Assembly: GCF_051014685.1 (NCBI RefSeq)
Contig: NW_027478389.1
Span: forward strand, 2,418,001 to 2,482,000
Length of the DNA stretch: 64,000 bases
From: Ptiloglossa arizonensis
Lineage: Eukaryota; Arthropoda; Insecta; Hymenoptera; Colletidae
Direction of reading: 5' to 3'
The translations under genes were made by a program, and so were the position numbers. This document shows, piece by piece, positions 50,380 to 63,625 of the stretch (within the stretch, counting starts at the first letter, position 1; each line of letters starts with the position of its first letter). The notes beneath the pieces are model-generated. The model was not told where the DNA came from, did not search any database, and worked only from the letters and a program-made list of their open reading frames with translations.

Positions 50380-53300
50380 TCGGGCGAGATTCTCCTTTCA
50401 GACGCAACAGGAATTTTTGGGTTAGGTCAATCCGTTCGCGAGATATGGGAGTTTGAAGCCAAGAAATGGTTGAGAAGGCAAAAAATTTTTCGCAATTCTG
50501 CTGCTCCAAACGCTTAACCAGAATGGCCTATGGAAAAAATACACATACCGTTGTAATCGGGCGAGTTTCTACTTTCAGATACAATAGGAATTTTTGGGTT
50601 AGGTCAATCCGTTCGCGAGATATGGGAGTTTGAAGCCAAGAAATGGTTGAGAAGGCAAAAAATTTTTCGCAATTCTGCTGCTCCAAACGCTTAACCAGAA
50701 TGGCCTAGGGAAAAAATACACATACCGTTGTAATCGGGCGAGTTTCTCCTTTCAGACGCAACAGGAATTTTTGGGTTAGGTCAATCCGTTCGCGAGATAT
50801 GGGAGTTTGAAGCCAAGAAATGGTTGAGAAGGCAAAAAATTTTTCGCAATTCTGCTGCTCCAAACGCTTAACCAGAATGGCCTATGGAAAAAATACACAT
50901 ACCGTTGTAATCGGGCGAGTTTCTCCTTTCAGACGCAACAGGAATTTTTGGGTTAGGTCAATCCGTTCGCGAGATATGGGAGTTTGAAGCCAAGAAATGG
51001 TTGAGAAGGCAAAAAATTTTTCGCAATTCTGCTGCTTCAAACGCTTAACCAGAATGGCCTATGGAAAAAATACACATACCGTTGTAATCGGGCGAGTTTC
51101 TACTTTCAGACGCAGAAGGAATTTTTGGGTTTGGTCAATCCGTTCGCGAGATATGGGACTTTGAAGCTAAGAAATGGTTGAGAAGACAACAAATTTTTCG
51201 CAATTCTGCTGCTCCAAACGCTTAACCAGAATGGGCTAGGGAAAAAATACACATACCGTCGTAATCGGGCGAGTTTCTACTTTCAGACGCAACAGGAATT
51301 TTTGGGTTAGGTCAATCCGTTCGCGAGATATGGGAGCTTGAAGCCAAGAAATGGTTGAGAAGGCAAAAAATTTTTCGCAATTCTGCTGCTCCAAACGCTT
51401 AATCAGAATGGCCTAGGGAAAAAATACACATACCGTTGTAATCGGGCGAGTTTCTCCTTTCAGACGCAACAGGAATTTTTCGGTTAGGTCAATCCGTTCG
51501 CGAGATATGGGAGTTTGAAGCCAAGAAATGGTTGAGAAGGCAAAAAATTTTTCGCAATTCTGCTGCTCCAAACGCTTAACCAGAATGGCCTATGGAAAAA
51601 ATACACATACCGCTGTAATCGGGCGAGTTTCTACTTTCAGATACAATAGGAATTTTTGGGTTAGGTCAATCCGTTCGCGAGATATGGGAGTTTGAAGCCA
51701 AGAAATGGTTGAGAAGGCAAAAAATTTTTCGCAATTCTGCTGCTCCAAACGCTTAACCAGAATGGCCTTGGGAAAAAATACACATACCGTTGTAATCGGA
51801 CGAGTTTCTGCTTTAAAATGCAACAGGAATTTTTGGATTAGGACAATCCGTTCGCGAGATATTAGAGTTTGAATCTAAGAAATGGTTGAGAAGACAACAA
51901 ATTTTTCGCAATTCTGCTGCTCCAAACGCTTAACCAGAATGGCCTAGGGAAAAAATACACATACCGTCGTAATCGGGCGAGTTTCTACTTTCAGACGCAA
52001 CAGGAATTTTTGGGTTAGGTCAATCCGTTCGCGAGATATGGGAGTTTGAAGCCAAGAAATGGTTGAGAAGGCAAAAAATTTTTCGCAATTCTGCTGCTCC
52101 AAACGCTTAACCAGAATGGCCTAGGGAAAAAATACACATACCGTTGTAATCGGGCGAGTTTCTACTTTCAGATGCAATAGGAATTTTTGGGTTAGGTCAA
52201 TCCGTTCGCGAGAAATGGGAGTTTGAAGCTAAGAAATGGTTGAGAAGGCAAAAAATTTTTCGCAATTCTGCTGCTCCAAACGCTTAACCAGAATGGCCTA
52301 TGGAAAAAATACACATACCGTTGTAATCGGGCGAGTTTCTCCTTTCAGACGCAACAGGAATTTTTGGGTTAGGTCAATCCGTTCGCGAGATATGGGAGTT
52401 TGAAGCCGAGAAATGGTTGAGAAGGCAAAAAATTTTTCGCAATTCTGCTGCTCCAAACGCTTAACCAGAATGGCCTATGGAAAAAATACACATACCGTTG
52501 TAATCGGGCGAGTTTCTACTTTCAGATACAATAGGAATTTTTGGGTTAGGTCAATCCGTTCGCGAGATATGGGAGTTTGAAGCCAAGAAATGGTTGAGAA
52601 GGCAAAAAATTTTTCGCAATTCTGCTGCTCCAAACGCTTAACCAGAATGGCCTAGGGAAAAAATACACATACCGTTGTAATCGGGCGAGTTTCTCCTTTC
52701 AGACGCAACAGGAATTTTTGGGTTAGGTCAATCCGTTCGCGAGATATGGGAGTTTGAAGCCAAGAAATGGTTGAGAAGGCAAAAAATTTTTCGCAATTCT
52801 GCTGCTCCAAACGCTTAACCAGAATGGCCTATGGAAAAAATACACATACCGTTGTAATCGGGCGAGTTTCTCCTTTCAGACGCAACAGGAATTTTTGGGT
52901 TAGGTCAATCCGTTCGCGAGATATGGGAGTTTGAAGCCAAGAAATGGTTGAGAAGGCAAAAAATTTTTCGCAATTCTGCTGCTTCAAACGCTTAACCAGA
53001 ATGGCCTATGGAAAAAATACACATACCGTTGTAATCGGGCGAGTTTCTACTTTCAGACGCAGAAGGAATTTTTGGGTTTGGTCAATCCGTTCGCGAGATA
53101 TGGGACTTTGAAGCTAAGAAATGGTTGAGAAGACAACAAATTTTTCGCAATTCTGCTGCTCCAAACGCTTAACCAGAATGGGCTAGGGAAAAAATACACA
53201 TACCGTCGTAATCGGGCGAGTTTCTACTTTCAGACGCAACAGGAATTTTTGGGTTAGGTCAATCCGTTCGCGAGATATGGGAGCTTGAAGCCAAGAAATG

Positions 53301-54270
53301 GTTGAGAAGGCAAAAAATTTTTCGCAATTCTGCTGCTCCAAACGCTTAATCAGAATGGCCTAGGGAAAAAATACACATACCGTTGTAATCGGGCGAGTTT
53401 CTCCTTTCAGACGCAACAGGAATTTTTGGGTTAGGTCAATCCGTTCGCGAGATATGGGAGTTTGAAGCCAAGAAATGGTTGAGAAGGCAAAAAATTTTTC
53501 GCAATTCTGCTGCTCCAAACGCTTAACCAGAATGGCCTATGGAAAAAATACACATACCGCTGTAATCGGGCGAGTTTCTACTTTCAGATACAATAGGAAT
53601 TTTTGGGTTAGGTCAATCCGTTCGCGAGATATGGGAGTTTGAAGCCAAGAAATGGTTGAGAAGGCAAAAAATTTTTCGCAATTCTGCTGCTCCAAACGCT
53701 TAACCAGAATGGCCTAGGGAAAAAATACACATACCGTTGTAATCGGACGAGTTTCTGCTTTAAAATGCAACAGGAATTTTTGGATTAGGACAATCCGTTC
53801 GCGAGATATTAGAGTTTGAATCTAAGAAATGGTTGAGAAGACAACAAATTTTTCGCAATTCTGCTGCTCCAAACGCTTAACCAGAATGGCCTAGGGAAAA
53901 AATACACATACCGTCGTAATCGGGCGAGTTTCTACTTTCAGACGCAACAGGAATTTTTGGGTTAGGTCAATCCGTTCGCGAGATATGGGAGCTTGAATCC
54001 AAGAAATGGTTGAGAAGGCAAAAAATTTTTCGCAATTCTGCTGCTCCAAACGCTTAACCAGAATGGCCTAGGGAAAAAATACACATACCGTTGTAATCGG
54101 GCGAGTTTCTACTTTCAGATGCAATAGGAATTTTTGGGTTAGGTCAATCCGTTCGCGAGAAATGGGAGTTTGAAGCTAAGAAATGGTTGAGAAGGCAAAA
54201 AATTTTTCGCAATTCTGCTGCTCCAAACGCTTAACCAGAATGGCCTAGGGAAAAAATACACATACAGTTG
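50380..54270 (+). repeat. 11-monomer higher-order duplication, 1947 bp per copy
   Basis: GCTTCAAACG at 51034 and 52981, GATATTAGAG at 51858 and 53805, and ATACAATAGG at about 50579 and 52526 are all spaced 1947 bp. The copies are close to identical apart from scattered substitutions near the ends. Confidence 0.9.
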
Positions 54271-57200
54271 TAATCGGGCGAGTTTCTACTTTCAGACGCA
54301 ACAGGAATTTTTGGGTTAGGTCAATCCGTTCGCGAGATATGGGAGCTTGAATCCAAGAAATGGTTGAGAAGGCAAAAAATTTTTCGCAATTCTGCTTCTC
54401 CAAACGCTTAACCAGAATGGCCTAGGGAAAAAATACACATACCGTTGTAATCGGGCGAGTTTCTACTTTAAAATGCAATAGGAATTTTTGGATTACGACA
54501 ATCCGTTCGCGAGATATTAGAGTTTGAAGCTAAGAAATGGTTGAGAAGACAACAAATTTTTCGCAATTCTGCTGCTCCAAACGCTTAACCAGAATGGCCT
54601 AGGGAAAAAATACGCATACCGTTGTAATTGGGCGGGTTTCTACTTTCAGACGCAACAGGAGTTTTGGATTAGGTCAATCCGTTCGCGAGATATGGGAGTT
54701 TGAAGACAAGAAATGGTTGAGAAGGCAAAAAATTTTTCGCAATTCTGCTGCTCCAATCGCTTAACCAGAATGGGCTAGGGAAAAAATACACATACCGTCG
54801 TAATCGGGCGAGTTTCTACTTTCAGACGCAACAGGAATTTTTGGGTTAGGTCAATCCGTTCGCGAGATATGGGAGCTTGAAGCCAAGAAATGGTTGAGAA
54901 GGCAAAAAATTTTTCGCAATTCTGCTGCTCCAAACGCTTAATCAGAATGGCCTAGGGAAAAAATACACATACCGTTGTAATCGGGCGAGTTTCTCCTTTC
55001 AGACGCAACAGGAATTTTTGGGTTAGGTCAATCCGTTCGCGAGATATGGGAGTTTGAAGCCAAGAAATGGTTGAGAAGGCAAAAAATTTTTCGCAATTCT
55101 GCTGCTCCAAACGCTTAACCAGAATGGCCTATGGAAAAAATGCACATACCGTTGTAATCGGGCGAGTTTCTACTTTCAGATACAATAGGAATTTTTGGGT
55201 TAGGTCAATCCGTTCGCGAGATATGGGAGTTTGAAGCCAAGAAATGGTTGAGAAGGCAAAAAATTTTTCGCAAATTCTGCTGCTCCAAACGCTTAACCAG
55301 AATGGCCTATGGAAAAAATACACATACCGTTGTAATCGGGCGAGTTTCTACTTTCAGATACAATAGGAATTTTTGGGTTAGGTCAATCCGTTCGCGAGAT
55401 ATGGGAGTTTGAAGCCAAGAAATGGTTGAGAAGGCAAAAAATTTTTCGCAATTCTGCTGCTCCAAACGCTTAACCAGAATGGCCTAGGGAAAGAATACAC
55501 ATACCGTTGTAATCGGGCGAGTTTCTATTATACTTTCAGACGCAACAGGAATTTTTGGGTTAGGTCAATCCGTTCGCGAGATATGGGAGTTTGAAGCCAA
55601 GAAATGGTTGAGATGGCAAAAAATTTTTCGCAATTCTGCTGCTCCAAACGCTTGACCAGAATGGCCTAGGGAAAAAATACAGATACCGTTGTAATCGGGC
55701 GAGTTTCTACTTTCAGACGCAGAAGGAATTTTTGGGTTTGGTCAATCCGTTCGCGAGATATGGGACTTTGAAGCTAAGAAATGGTTGAGAAGACAACAAA
55801 TTTTTCGCAATTCTGCTGCTCCAAACGCTTAACCAGAATGGGCTAGGGAAAAAATACACATACCGTCGTAATCGGGCGAGTTTCTACTTTCAGACGCAAC
55901 AGGAATTTTTGGGTTAGGTCAATCCGTTCGCGAGATATGGGAGCTTGAAGCCAAGAAATGGTTGAGAAGGCAAAAAATTTTTCGCAATTCTGCTGCTCCA
56001 AACGCTTAATCAGAATGGCCTAGGGAAAAAATACACATACCGTTGTAATCGGGCGAGTTTCTCCTTTCAGACGCAACAGGAATTTTTGGGTTAGGTCAAT
56101 CCGTTCGCGAGATATGGGAGTTTGAAGCCAAGAAATGGTTGAGAAGGCAAAAAATTTTTCGCAATTCTGCTGCTCCAAACGCTTAACCAGAATGGCCTAT
56201 GGAAAAAATACACATACCGTTGTAATCGGGCGAGTTTCTACTTTCAGATACAATAGGAATTTTTGGGTTAGGTCAATCCGTTCGCGTGATATGGGAGTTT
56301 GAAGCCAAGAAATGGTTGAGAAGGCAAAAAATTTTTCGCAATTCTGCTGCTCCAAACGCTTAACCAGAATGGCCTAGGGAAAAAATACACATACCGTTGT
56401 AATCGGACGAGTTTCTACTTTAAAATGCAACAGGAATTTTTGGATTAGGACAATCCGTTCGCGAGATATTAGAGTTTGAATCTAAGAAATGGTTGAGAAG
56501 ACAACAAATTTTTCGCAATTCTGCTGCTCCAAACGCTTAACCAGAATGGCCTAGGGAAAAAATACGCATACCGTTGTAATCGGGCGAGTTTCTACTTTCA
56601 GACGCAGAAGGAATTTTTGGGTTTGGTCATTCCGTTCGCGAGATATGGGACTTTGAAGCTAAGAAATGATTGAGAAGACAACAAATTTTTCGCAATTCTG
56701 CTGCTCCAAACGCTTAACCAGAATGGGCTAGGGAAAAAATACACATACCGTCGTAATCGGGCGAGTTTCTACTTTCAGACGCAACAGGAATTTTTGGGTT
56801 AGGTCAATCCGTTCGCGAGATATGGGAGCTTGAAGCCAAGAAATGGTTGAGAAGGCAAAAAATTTTTCGCAATTCTGCTGCTCCAAACGCTTAATCAGAA
56901 TGGCCTAGGGAAAAAATACACATACCGTTGTAATCGGGCGAGTTTCTCCTTTCAGACGCAACAGGAATTTTTGGGTTAGGTCAATCCGTTCGCGAGATAT
57001 GGGAGTTTGAAGCCAAGAAATGGTTGAGAAGGCAAAAAATTTTTCGCAATTCTGCTGCTCCAAACGCTTAACCAGAATGGCCTATGGAAAAAATACACAT
57101 ACCGTTGTAATCGGGCGAGTTTCTCCTTTCAGACGCAACAGGAATTTTTGGGTTAGGTCAATCCGTTCGCGAGATATGGGAGTTTGAAGCCAAGAAATGG

Positions 57201-57599
57201 TTGAGAAGGCAAAAAATTTTTCGCAATTCTGCTGCTCCAAACGCTTAACCAGAATGGCCTATGGAAAAAATACACATACCGTTGTAATCGGGCGAGTTTC
57301 TACTTTCAGACGCAGAAGGAATTTTTGGGTTTGGTCAATCCGTTCGCGAGATATGGGACTTTGAAGCTAAGAAATGGTTGAGAAGACAACAAATTTTTCG
57401 CAATTCTGCTGCTCCAAACGCTTAACCAGAATGGGCTAGGGAAAAAATACACATACCGTCGTAATCGGGCGAGTTTCTACTTTCAGACGCAACAGGAATA
57501 TTTGGGTTAGGTCAATCCGTTCGCGAGATATGGGAGTTTGAAGCCAAGAAATGGTTGAGAAGGCAAAAAATTTTTCGCAATTCTGCTGCTCCAAACGCT

Positions 57600-59500
57600 T
57601 AACCAGAATGGCCTAGGGAAAAAATACGCATACCGTTGTAATCGGGCGAGTTTCTACTTTCAGACGCAGAAGGAATTTTTGGGTTTGGTCAATCCGTTCG
57701 CGAGATATGGGACTTTGAAGCTAAGAAATGGTTGAGAAGACAACAAATTTTTCGCAATTCTGCTGCTCCAAACGCTTAACCAGAATGGGCTAGGGAAAAA
57801 ATACACAAACCGTCGTAATCGGGCGAGTTTCTACTTTCAGACGCAACAGGAATTTTTGGGTTAGGTCAATCCGTTCGCGAGATATGGGAGCTTGAAGCCA
57901 AGAAATGGTTGAGAAGGCAAAAAATTTTTCGCAATTCTGCTGCTCCAAACGCTTAATCAGAATGGCCTAGGGAAAAAATACACATACCGTTGTAATCGGG
58001 CGAGTTTCTCCTTTCAGACGCAACAGGAATTTTTGGGTTAGGTCAATCCGTTCGCGAGATATGGGAGTTTGAAGCCGAGAAATGGTTGAGAAGGCAAAAA
58101 ATTTTTCGCAATTCTGCTGCTCCAAACGCTTAACCAGAATGGCCTATGGAAAAAATACACATACCGTTGTAATCGGGCGAGTTTCTACTTTCAGATACAA
58201 TAGGAATTTTTGGGTTAGGTCAATCCGTTCGCGAGATATGGGAGTTTGAAGCCAAGAAATGGTTGAGAAGACAACAAATTTTTCGCAATTCTGCTGCTCC
58301 AAACGCTTAACCAGAATGGCCTAGGGAAAAAATACGCATACCGTTGTAATCGGGCGAGTTTCTACTTTCAGACGCAGAAGGAATTTTTGGGTTTGGTCAA
58401 TCCGTTCGCGAGATATGGGAGTTTGAAGCCAAGAAATGGTTGAGAAGGCAAAAAATTTTTCGCAATTCTGCTGCTCCAAACGCTTAACCAGAATGGCCTA
58501 GGGAAAAAATACACATACCGTTGTAATCGGGCGAGTTTCTACTTTCAGACGCAACAGGAATTTTTGGGTTAGGTCAATCCGTTCGCGAGATATGGGAGTT
58601 TGAAGCCAAGAAATGGTTGAGAAGGCAAAAAATTTTTCGCAATTCTGCTGCTCCAAACGCTTAACCAGATTGGCCTAGGGAAAAAATACACATACCGTTG
58701 TAATCGGACGAGTTTCTACTTTAAAATGCAACAGGAATTTTTGGATTAGGACAATCCGTTCGCGAGATATTAGAGTTTGAATCTAAGAAATGGTTGAGAA
58801 GACAACAAATTTTTCGCAATTCTGCTGCTCCAAACGCTTAACCAGAATGGCCTAGGGAAAAAATACGCATACCGTTGTAATCGGGCGAGTTTCTACTTTC
58901 AGACGCAGAAGGAATTTTTGGGTTTGGTCAATCCGTTCGCGAGATATGGGACTTTGAAGCTAAGAAATGGTTGAGAAGACAACAAATTTTTCGCAATTCT
59001 GCTGCTCCAAACGCTTAACCAGAATGGGCTAGGGAAAAAATACACAAACCGTCGTAATCGGGCGAGTTTCTACTTTCAGACGCAACAGGAATTTTTGGGT
59101 TAGGTCAATCCGTTCGCGAGATATGGGAGCTTGAAGCCAAGAAATGGTTGAGAAGGCAAAAAATTTTTCGCAATTCTGCTGCTCCAAACGCTTAATCAGA
59201 ATGGCCTAGGGAAAAAATACACATACCGTTGTAATCGGGCGAGTTTCTCCTTTCAGACGCAACAGGAATTTTTGGGTTAGGTCAATCCGTTCGCGAGATA
59301 TGGGAGTATGAAGCCGAGAAATGGTTGAGAAGGCAAAAAATTTTTCGCAATTCTGCTGCTCCAAACGCTTAACCAGAATGGCCTATGGAAAAAATACACA
59401 TACCGTTGTAATCGGGCGAGTTTCTACTTTCAGATACAATAGGAATTTTTGGGTTAGGTCAATCCGTTCGCGAGATATGGGAGTTTGAAGCCAAGAAATG
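57600..59500 (+). repeat. Partial duplication with a 7-monomer shift (1239 bp)
   Basis: ACAAACCGTCGTAATC at 57805 and 59044, and AAGCCGAGAAATGG at about 58072 and 59311, are spaced 1239 bp. The match covers about 57600-58260 against 58840-59500, then the two stretches diverge in monomer type. Confidence 0.82.
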
Positions 59501-59699
59501 GTTGAGAAGGCAAAAAATTTTTCGCAATTCTGCTGCTCCAAACGCTTAACCAGAATGGCCTAGGGAAAAAATACACATACCGTTGTAATCGGGCGAGTTT
59601 CTCCTTTCAGACGCAACAGGAATTTTTGGGTTAGGTCAATCCGTTCGCGAGATATGGGAGTTTGAAGCCAAGAAATGGTTGAGAAGGCAAAAAATTTTT

Positions 59700-61480
59700 C
59701 GCAATTCTGCTGCTCCAAACGCTTAACCAGAATGGCCTATGGAAAAAATACACATACCGTTGTAATCGGGCGAGTTTCTCCTTTCAGACGCAACAGGAAT
59801 TTTTGGGTTAGGTCAATCCGTTCGCGAGATATGGGAGTTTGAAGCCAAGAAATGGTTGAGAAGGCAAAAAATTTTTCGCAATTCTGCTGCTCCAAACGCT
59901 TAACCAGAATGGCCTATGGAAAAAATACACATACCGTTGTAATCGGGCGAGTTTCTACTTTCAGACGCAGAAGGAATTTTTGGGTTTGGTCAATCCGTTC
60001 GCGAGATATGGGACTTTGAAGCTAAGAAATGGTTGAGAAGACAACAAATTTTTCGCAATTCTGCTGCTCCAAACGCTTAACCAGAATGGGCTAGGGAAAA
60101 AATACACATACCGTCGTAATCGGGCGAGTTTCTACTTTCAGACGCAACAGGAATTTTTGGGTTAGGTCAATCCGTTCGCGAGATATGGGAGCTTGAAGCC
60201 AAGAAATGGTTGAGAAGGCAAAAAATTTTTCGCAATTCTGCTGCTCCAAACGCTTAATCAGAATGGCTTAGGGAAAAAATACACATACCGTTGTAATCGG
60301 GCGAGTTTCTCCTTTCAGACGCAACAGGAATTTTTGGGTTAGGTCAATCCGTTCGCGAGATATGGGAGTTTGAAGCCAAGAAATGGTTGAGAAGGCAAAA
60401 AATTTTTCGCAATTCTGCTGCTCCAAACGCTTAACCAGAATGGCCTATGGAAAAAATACACATACCGTTGTAATCGGGCGAGTTTCTACTTTCAGATACA
60501 ATAGGAATTTTTGGGTTAGGTCAATCCGTTCGCGAGATATGGGAGTTTGAAGCCAAGAAATGGTTGAGAAGGCAAAAAATTTTTCGCAATTCTGCTGCTC
60601 CAAACGCTTAACCAGAATGGCCTATGGAAAAAATACACATACCGTTGTAATCGGGCGAGTTTCTCCTTTCAGACGCAACAGGAATTTTTGGGTTAGGTCA
60701 ATCCGTTCGCGAGATATGGGAGTTTGAAGCCAAGAAATGGTTGAGAAGGCAAAAAATTTTTCGCAATTCTGCTGCTCCAAACGCTTAACCAGAATGGCCT
60801 ATGGAAAAAATACACATACCGTTGTAATCGGGCGAGTTTCTACTTTCAGACGCAGAAGGAATTTTTGGGTTTGGTCAATCCGTTCGCGAGATATGGGACT
60901 TTGAAGCTAAGAAATGGTTGAGAAGACAACAAATTTTTCGCAATTCTGCTGCTCCAAACGCTTAACCAGAATGGGCTAGGGAAAAAATACACATACCGTC
61001 GTAATCGGGCGAGTTTCTACTTTCAGACGCAACAGGAATTTTTGGGTTAGGTCAATCCGTTCGCGAGATATGGGAGCTTGAAGCCAAGAAATGGTTGAGA
61101 AGGCAAAAAATTTTTCGCAATTCTGCTGCTCCAAACGCTTAATCAGAATGGCTTAGGGAAAAAATACACATACCGTTGTAATCGGGCGAGTTTCTCCTTT
61201 CAGACGCAACAGGAATTTTTGGGTTAGGTCAATCCGTTCGCGAGATATGGGAGTTTGAAGCCAAGAAATGGTTGAGAAGGCAAAAAATTTTTCGCAATTC
61301 TGCTGCTCCAAACGCTTAACCAGAATGGCCTATGGAAAAAATACACATACCGTTGTAATCGGGCGAGTTTCTACTTTCAGATACAATAGGAATTTTTGGG
61401 TTAGGTCAATCCGTTCGCGAGATATGGGAGTTTGAAGCCAAGAAATGGTTGAGAAGGCAAAAAATTTTTCGCAATTCTGC
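59700..61480 (+). repeat. 5-monomer higher-order duplication, 885 bp per copy
   Basis: GGCTTAGGG, an otherwise rare variant of GGCCTAGGG, lies at 60265 and 61150. ACGCAGAAGG lies at 59965 and 60850. Both spacings are 885 bp, and the monomers between are nearly identical. Confidence 0.88.
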
Positions 61481-62904
61481 TGCTCCAAACGCTTAACCAG
61501 AATGGCCTAGGGAAAAAATACACATACCGTTGTAATCGGGCGAGTTTCTACTTTCAGACGCAACAGGAATTTTTGGGTTAGGTCAATCCGTTCGCGAGAT
61601 ATGGGAGTTTGAAGCCAAGAAATGGTTGAGAAGGCAAAAAATTTTTCGCATTTCTGCTGCTCCAAACGCTTAACCAGAATGGCCTAGGGAAAAAATACAC
61701 ATACCGTTGTAATCGGACGAGTTTCTACTTTAAAATGCAACAGGAATTTTTGGATTAGGACAATCCGTTCGCGAGATATTAGAGTTTGAATCTAAGAAAT
61801 GGTTGAGAAGACAACAAATTTTTCGCAATTCTGCTGCTCCAAACGCTTAACCAGAATGGCCTAGGGAAAAAATACGCATACCGTTGTAATCGGGCGAGTT
61901 TCTACTTTCAGACGCAGAAGGAATTTTTGGGTTTGGTCAATCCGTTCGCGAGATATGGGACTTTGAAGCTAAGAAATGGTTGAGAAGACAACAAATTTTT
62001 CGCAATTCTGCTGCTCCAAACGCTTAACCAGAATGGGCTAGGGAAAAAATACACATACCGTCGTAATCGGGCGAGTTTCTACTTTCAGACGCAACAGGAA
62101 TTTTTGGGTTAGGTCAATCCGTTCGCGAGATATGGGACTTTGAAGCTAAGAAATGGTTGAGAAGACAACAAATTTTTCGCAATTCTGCTGCTCCAAACGC
62201 TTAACCAGAATGGGCTAGGGAAAAAATACACATACCGTCGTAATCGGGCGAGTTTCTACTTTCAGACGCAACAGGAATTTTTGGGTTAGGTCAATCCGTT
62301 CGCGAGATATGGGAGCTTGAAGCCAAGAAATGGTTGAGAAGGCAAAAAATTTTTCGCAATTCTGCTGCTCCAAACGCTAAATCAGAATGGCCTAGGGAAA
62401 AAATTCACATACCGTTGTAATCGGGCGAGTTTCTCCTTTCAGACGCAACAGGAATTTTTGGGTTAGGTCAATCCGTTCGCGAGATATGGGAGTTTGAAGC
62501 CAAGAAATGGTTGAGAAGGCAAAAAATTTTTCGCAATTCTGCTGCTCCAAACGCTTAACCAGAATGGCCTAAGGAAAAAATACACATACCGTTGTAATCG
62601 GGCGAGTTTCTACTTTCAGATACAATAGGAATTTTTGGGTTAGGTCAATCCGTTCGCGAGATATGGGAGTTTGAAGCCAAGAAATGGTTGAGAAGGCAAA
62701 AAATTTTTCGCAATTCTGCTGCTCCAAACGCTTAACCAGAATGGCCTAGGGATAAAATACACATACCGTTGTAATCGGGCGAGTTTCTACTTTCAGACGC
62801 AACAGGAATTTTTGGGTTAGGTCAATCCGTTCGCGAGATATGGGAGTTTGAAGCCAAGAAATGGTTGAGAAGGCAAAAAATTTTTCGCAATTCTGCTGCT
62901 CCAA

Positions 62905-63625
62905 ACGCTTAACCAGAATGGCCTAGGGAAAAAATACACATACCGTTGTAATCGGGCGAGTTTCTACTTTCAGATGCAATAGGAATTTTTGGGTTAGGTC
63001 AATCCGTTCGCGAGAAATGGGAGTTTGAAGCTAAGAAATGGTTGAGAAGGCAAAAAATTTTTCGTAATTCTGCTGCTCCAAACGCTTAACCAGAATGGCC
63101 TAGGGAATAAATACACATACCGTTGTAATCGGGCGAGTTTCTACTTTCAGACGCAACAGGAATTTTTGGGTTAGGTCAATCCGTTCGCGAGATATGGGAG
63201 CTTGAATCCAAGAAATGGTTGAGAAGGCAAAAAATTTTTCGCAATTCTGCTTCTCCAAACGCTTAACCAGAATGGCCTAGGGAAAAAATACACATACCGT
63301 TGTAATCGGGCGAGTTTCTACTTTAAAATGCAATAGGAATTTTTGGATTACGACAATCCGTTCGCGAGATATTAGAGTTTGAAGCTAAGAAATGGTTGAG
63401 AAGACAACAAATTTTTCGCAATTCTGCTGCTCCAAACACTTAACCAGAATGGCCTAGGGAAAAAATACGCATACCGTTGTAATTGGGCGGGTTTCTACTT
63501 TCAGACGCAACAGGAATTTTGGATTAGGTCAATCCGTTCGCGAGATATGGGAGTTTGAAGACAAGAAATGGTTGAGAAGGCAAAAAATTTTTCGCAATTC
63601 TGCTGCTCCAATCGCTTAACCAGAA
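62905..63625 (+). repeat. Four-monomer block shared with 54050-54770
   Basis: The order GAGAAATGGG, GGGAGCTTGAATCC with GCTTCTCC, GGATTACGAC with GATATTAGAG, and AATTGGGCGGG is found in both places, about 8855 bp (50 monomers) apart. After it the window edge region (63625-64000) resembles the monomers at about 17460-17830 and not its nearer neighbours. Confidence 0.8.

Noticed and set aside
10701..55323. Reverse- and forward-strand frames of 62-86 codons within the satellite
   Set aside because: They arise from the satellite unit and recur only where monomers are duplicated. The long array is otherwise closed by stops.
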